Shown: positions 6,033 to 8,525 of the stretch, in pieces
Layout of the letters: the number at the start of each line of letters is the position of its first letter
How positions within the stretch are numbered: position 1 is the first letter of the stretch
Source: an uncultured delta proteobacterium
GTDB taxonomy: Bacteria; RBG-13-61-14; DRUE01
DNA: 8,525 nucleotides
Assembly: GCA_903897985.1 (NCBI GenBank)
Contig: CAIUDS010000499.1
Span: 1 to 8,525, forward strand
Direction of reading: 5' to 3'
Notes under the pieces: generated by a model
Seen by the model: the letters and a program-made list of their open reading frames with translations, nothing else
What the model was told of the DNA's origin: nothing
The model's database searches: none
Position numbers and translations under genes: made by a program

Positions 6033-7199
6033 TTATTTCTCGGTCGTCACCGTTGCCCCGCACCGCCAGCATTTCTCGTTGGTGATGCCGGCGATGTCCT
6101 GGACATTGGCCCCGCACTGCGGGCACTTGACCAGCCCCAGCACATAGCGCTCGCCCGCGAGCGGCGACACATTCTCCGGCCGCTTCGCCACCGCCCTCGG
6201 CTTCCAGACCGAGGCCTGGGTGATTTCGCTCAACACCCAACTAAAGGCGCCGGAGGTCAGCTCGGAGCCGCAGTATTCGCATTTGCCCACCGCGTTGACA
6301 TTCATGGGCGCGCCACAGTTGGGGCAATGTTTGGACACGAGTTCCGCGGAGCCGGCGGAAGTCTTGACCGCGTCGGAACGGAGGAAGGTCCAATATTCGG
6401 TGAAGGGGGTTACATTGGTGGAGCCGGAAACGATCTGCTTGGTCCGCTCGTCAATGACATAGTCCGCGGCCGAAGCCTTGATCTGGACCGTGACATAATC
6501 GTTGCCGCCGTCATGCGCGATCTCCGCGATCTCCACCGAACCGACCGCAAGCTTGTCAATCTTGTTGATTTTTCCCTCGCGCTTGAAACCGTCCAATTGC
6601 GCGCTGAACCTCCCCAGCAGACTCGGGCTGACAAAGGCCTGCGCCAAGGACATCTCGCGCCTGCTCCAAGCGTCCTGAATCTTGAAAAAGGCCGTCGAGG
6701 CCAGGTCTTCAAACTGCTGCTTGCTGAAGTTGGGGTCCTTTTTCTTCAACTCTTCAAGCTCCGCCTCCATATCAATGCGCGGGATTGCCGCCGGCGCCGG
6801 GGCATAGGTTTGCGCGGGCGCGGAAGGGGTCCCCTCCACCGCGCTGATCAGCTTGTCCAGGGGCGACCCCCCGGGCTTGGCTGCGCCGGACGCGATCTGC
6901 TTCTTGCGCCTGGAGGCCGCCACAATCACCACAATGATAATGATCAAGCCGATCAACTTGAGCGGCCAGGGCAGACGCGAAAACACCAGCGCAAACAGGA
7001 TCGCGAACAAACCGCCGTCCCCGCCGCCAGGGCTGCCCCCGCCACCGCCTCCGCTGCTCCCGCCGCCCCCGCCCCCGTCATAGTTTTCACCTCCGCCCGC
7101 GCGGGCAAAGGCGATCGCGGCCGGGAGCATGATCAGGGCTATGGCCAAAAGGGTTGGCAGGATGACGAGCAACTTATTCCACTTGCGGCTGTTCCTCAT
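6033..7199 (-). CDS. Membrane-anchored Tim44-like domain protein with two zinc ribbons
   Basis: This 388-residue protein begins with a basic stretch and a hydrophobic segment (residues 10-32, signal peptide or anchor). A glycine/serine-rich linker follows (about 35-63), then a hydrophobic segment (about 63-95, strongest at 81-95) ending in ARRKK-like basic residues (SRRKK, 96-100). A proline/alanine linker leads to a Tim44-like domain at about 152-280, with KKDPNFSKQQFEDLASTAFF, IQDAWSRREM and a C-terminal EYWTFLRSD strand. Two zinc ribbons close the protein: C292-x2-C295 with C307-x2-C310, and C359-x2-C362 with C377-x2-C380. The basic residues after the second hydrophobic segment suggest that the Tim44 domain and ribbons face the cytoplasm. 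Bacterial Tim44-like proteins are membrane-associated with poorly known roles; protein or lipid binding at the inner membrane is the best guess. Start chosen by a strong Shine-Dalgarno. The frame stays open upstream into the permease gene, but that extension is a shadow. Confidence 0.85.
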   Translation of the reverse strand: MRNSRKWNKLLVILPTLLAIALIMLPAAIAFARAGGGENYDGGGGGGSSGGGGGGSPGGGDGGLFAILFALVFSRLPWPLKLIGLIIIIVVIVAASRRKKQIASGAAKPGGSPLDKLISAVEGTPSAPAQTYAPAPAAIPRIDMEAELEELKKKDPNFSKQQFEDLASTAFFKIQDAWSRREMSLAQAFVSPSLLGRFSAQLDGFKREGKINKIDKLAVGSVEIAEIAHDGGNDYVTVQIKASAADYVIDERTKQIVSGSTNVTPFTEYWTFLRSDAVKTSAGSAELVSKHCPNCGAPMNVNAVGKCEYCGSELTSGAFSWVLSEITQASVWKPRAVAKRPENVSPLAGERYVLGLVKCPQCGANVQDIAGITNEKCWRCGATVTTEK

Positions 7200-7205
7200 A
7201 ACACT

Positions 7206-7210
7206 CCTCC
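7206..7210 (-). promoter_or_regulatory. Shine-Dalgarno of the Tim44-like gene
   Basis: GGAGG on the minus strand lies 6 bases before the ATG at 7199. It decides the start against the longer upstream open frame. Confidence 0.78.
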
Positions 7211-7228
7211 GGATTTTTTTCACCCTAA

Positions 7229-7257
7229 TTATTACTATTACTTTCTTTCTATTGCAA
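7229..7257 (-). promoter_or_regulatory. Candidate sigma-70-type promoter of the Tim44-like gene
   Basis: On the minus strand, TTGCAA (7252-7257) and TAATAA (7229-7234) are 17 bases apart in the AT-rich spacer after the permease gene. The start site would lie near 7222, giving a leader of about 22 bases that contains the Shine-Dalgarno. The gene could therefore be transcribed separately from the permease upstream. Confidence 0.4.
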
Positions 7258-7269
7258 ATGCAAGAAGTC

Positions 7270-8442
7270 TCAGGACCAGAGGAATGACACGATAATCCCA
7301 GCCAAAACCACCCAGACGGTTTCGACCTTGAGCAACAACGCGAGCAGGGCGGCCGCGGCCAAGATGACGCCCGCCGGGTCCCAGGGAACCTTGGCGCCGA
7401 AACTGTAGGCGAGCCAGGCCAGGAGCCCGACAAACGCGCAGAGTACGCCGCCGATGGCGCGGTTGAAATAGGGGTTGTTTTGCAGCCGGTCGAAATATGG
7501 GACCGCGGCGATCAGGATCAGGAGGGAGGGGGCATAGATGCTGATGGTGGCGACCAACGCGCCCGCAAGGCCCTGGAACAAATAGCCGATAAAAGTGGCG
7601 GTGATGATGACCGGGCCGGGCGTGACCTGGCCGAGCGCCACCCCGCTCATCAGGGTTTTGGCATCCAGCCAATGGTAGCGGGTAACCACTTCGTGGAACA
7701 TGAGCGGGATCGCGGCGTATCCGCCCCCGAATGCGAACAGGTCCACCCGGAACATGGCAAAGGCGAGCTCGAACATTTTTCGGTCAAAAAAGAAAAACGC
7801 GGCAAACCATCCGGCCAGGACCAGCAGGAGGATGAGGATGGTTTTATAGCCGTATGAAGGTTTGCTCTGCCTGCTCTCCGCGGCCTGGAACGGCTGGCCC
7901 CGGTACCAGAACAGGCCGAGCAGGGCGGAGAAAATGATTACGATCATGGGATGAATTTTCAGGACGGACCAGACCAGGGCGACGGCGGCAATGGAGAACT
8001 GGCGGGGGGTTTTGAGGAATGACCGCGCAAAAGTCCAGACCGCATGGAGGATGATGGCCATGATGACGACCTGGAGCCCGGCAAAGATTGAGACCGCCTT
8101 GGGCAGGTCATGCACGCGCTCATAAAGATAAGTCAAGCCCAGCATCAGCATGAAGGCCGGAAGATTGTAAGCGACGAAACTGAGCAGCGCTCCCGGAATC
8201 CCGCGCAACTTGAGCCCCACATAGGCCGACACTTGAGTGGTGGGAGAGCCTGGAATCACCTGCGCCAGCGCAAGGCCGTGCGCAAATGTTTCCGGGTCCA
8301 GCCATTTCCGCTTCTCGCAGATGTCCCGTTGGATATAGGCGATGATGGCCAGCCCGCCGAAGCCGGTCGCGCCCAGCTTCAGGAATTCCAGGAACAACCT
8401 AAGCAGGGACGGCTTTTTGACGATGCCCTCTCCCATATCCAT
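7270..8442 (-). CDS. chrA: Chromate transporter (CHR/ChrA) family permease, two-domain form
   Basis: This 390-residue protein is an integral inner-membrane permease with about ten or more hydrophobic segments and the internal duplication typical of long-chain CHR proteins. Half one has FGGLAII (28-34), KWLDPETFAHGLALAQ (46-61) and IPGSPTTQVSAYVG (63-76). Half two has FGGGYAAIPL (238-247), HWLDAKTLMSGVALGQ (257-272) and TPGPVIITATFIGY (274-287). The family is described as exporting chromate, probably as a proton- or sulfate-coupled antiporter, but many members have no tested substrate. Half one carries PGSP where half two has the usual PGP. The length fits the usual size of about 400 residues. 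No clear Shine-Dalgarno precedes the ATG at 8442; the upstream gene stops 7 bases earlier, which fits translational coupling. An ATG at codon 3 (8436) is an alternative. Chromate resistance is inferred from family only. Confidence 0.9.
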   Translation of the reverse strand: MDMGEGIVKKPSLLRLFLEFLKLGATGFGGLAIIAYIQRDICEKRKWLDPETFAHGLALAQVIPGSPTTQVSAYVGLKLRGIPGALLSFVAYNLPAFMLMLGLTYLYERVHDLPKAVSIFAGLQVVIMAIILHAVWTFARSFLKTPRQFSIAAVALVWSVLKIHPMIVIIFSALLGLFWYRGQPFQAAESRQSKPSYGYKTILILLLVLAGWFAAFFFFDRKMFELAFAMFRVDLFAFGGGYAAIPLMFHEVVTRYHWLDAKTLMSGVALGQVTPGPVIITATFIGYLFQGLAGALVATISIYAPSLLILIAAVPYFDRLQNNPYFNRAIGGVLCAFVGLLAWLAYSFGAKVPWDPAGVILAAAALLALLLKVETVWVVLAGIIVSFLWS

Positions 8443-8449
8443 TCAGATG

Positions 8450-8525
8450 CTAAATCTTTCCCGGAGTGATCATCGCGTCCATTTCCCGCTGCTTGATGAA
8501 GTCCTCCCATTGGCGGTATCTCGGA
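8450..8525 (-). CDS. C-terminal end of an unidentified gene
   Basis: A minus-strand frame enters from the window edge and ends at the TAG at 8450-8452. Its last 24 residues include YRQWEDFIKQREMDAMITPG. The composition (mixed charged and aromatic residues, no shadow-like bias) and the 7-base distance to the permease start on the same strand support a real gene tail in an operon with chrA. The other two minus-strand frames give less protein-like sequence. The family is not recognised from so short a tail. Confidence 0.6.
   Translation of the reverse strand, partial: PRYRQWEDFIKQREMDAMITPGKI

Noticed and set aside
7011..7097. GC-rich low-complexity repeat DNA
   Set aside because: It encodes the Gly/Ser-rich linker of the Tim44-like protein in frame, so it is explained by the protein rather than by a separate repeat element.
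6327..7295. 322-codon plus-strand frame across the Tim44-like gene
   Set aside because: It is the complement of a GC-rich coding region, includes low-complexity Pro/Ala/Arg stretches and has no ribosome site; the minus strand carries the recognisable domains.
7200..7433. N-terminal extension of the Tim44-like frame upstream of 7199
   Set aside because: It overlaps the end of the permease gene; the ATG at 7199 has a strong Shine-Dalgarno and begins a hydrophobic signal or anchor segment.

Overview
The window reads as a dense stretch of bacterial chromosome. It is GC-rich in coding regions, has AT-rich spacers, and has no non-coding gap longer than about 170 bases. Two complete genes carry clear Shine-Dalgarno sequences, and three proteins carry Sec-type signal peptides, one perhaps retained as a membrane anchor. 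A cobalamin-dependent radical SAM protein, a DUF362 protein and a secreted propeller protein together suggest an uncultured, probably anaerobic or facultative Gram-negative bacterium (for example a Desulfobacterota- or Omnitrophota-like lineage). The phylum is a guess. No rRNA, tRNA, IS element, phage gene or CRISPR array was seen.

Layout. The left arm is on the minus strand. It holds the first 228 codons of a B12-binding radical SAM protein (1-685), cut by the window edge just before its expected CxxxCxxC cluster site, and upstream of it a large exported PQQ-like beta-propeller protein (782-3391). A divergent intergenic region (3392-3559) separates these from a plus-strand pair: a DUF362 protein (3560-4792) and an exported zinc-dependent phospholipase C-like protein with a C-terminal Ig-like domain (4850-6025). 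After a 7-base convergent gap come minus-strand genes: a membrane-anchored Tim44-like protein with two zinc ribbons (6033-7199), a chromate-transporter (CHR) family permease (7270-8442), and the last 24 codons of an unidentified gene (8450-8525) that ends 7 bases before the permease start.

How the genes may work together. The two genes nearest the divergent promoter region, apart from DUF362, encode exported proteins, and both appear to carry an Ig-like (Big_5/SbsA-like) module, so the central part looks like a cell-envelope locus. DUF362 and the radical SAM protein add likely redox or cofactor chemistry, but no pathway can be named. The permease and Tim44-like genes form a separate minus-strand group; the Tim44-like gene has its own plausible promoter. 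I see no convincing complete new defence, mobile or biosynthetic system. The most unusual items are the Tim44/double zinc-ribbon architecture, the DUF362 protein with a four-cysteine tail in place of a ferredoxin domain, and the phospholipase-Ig fusion with an altered metal-binding motif.
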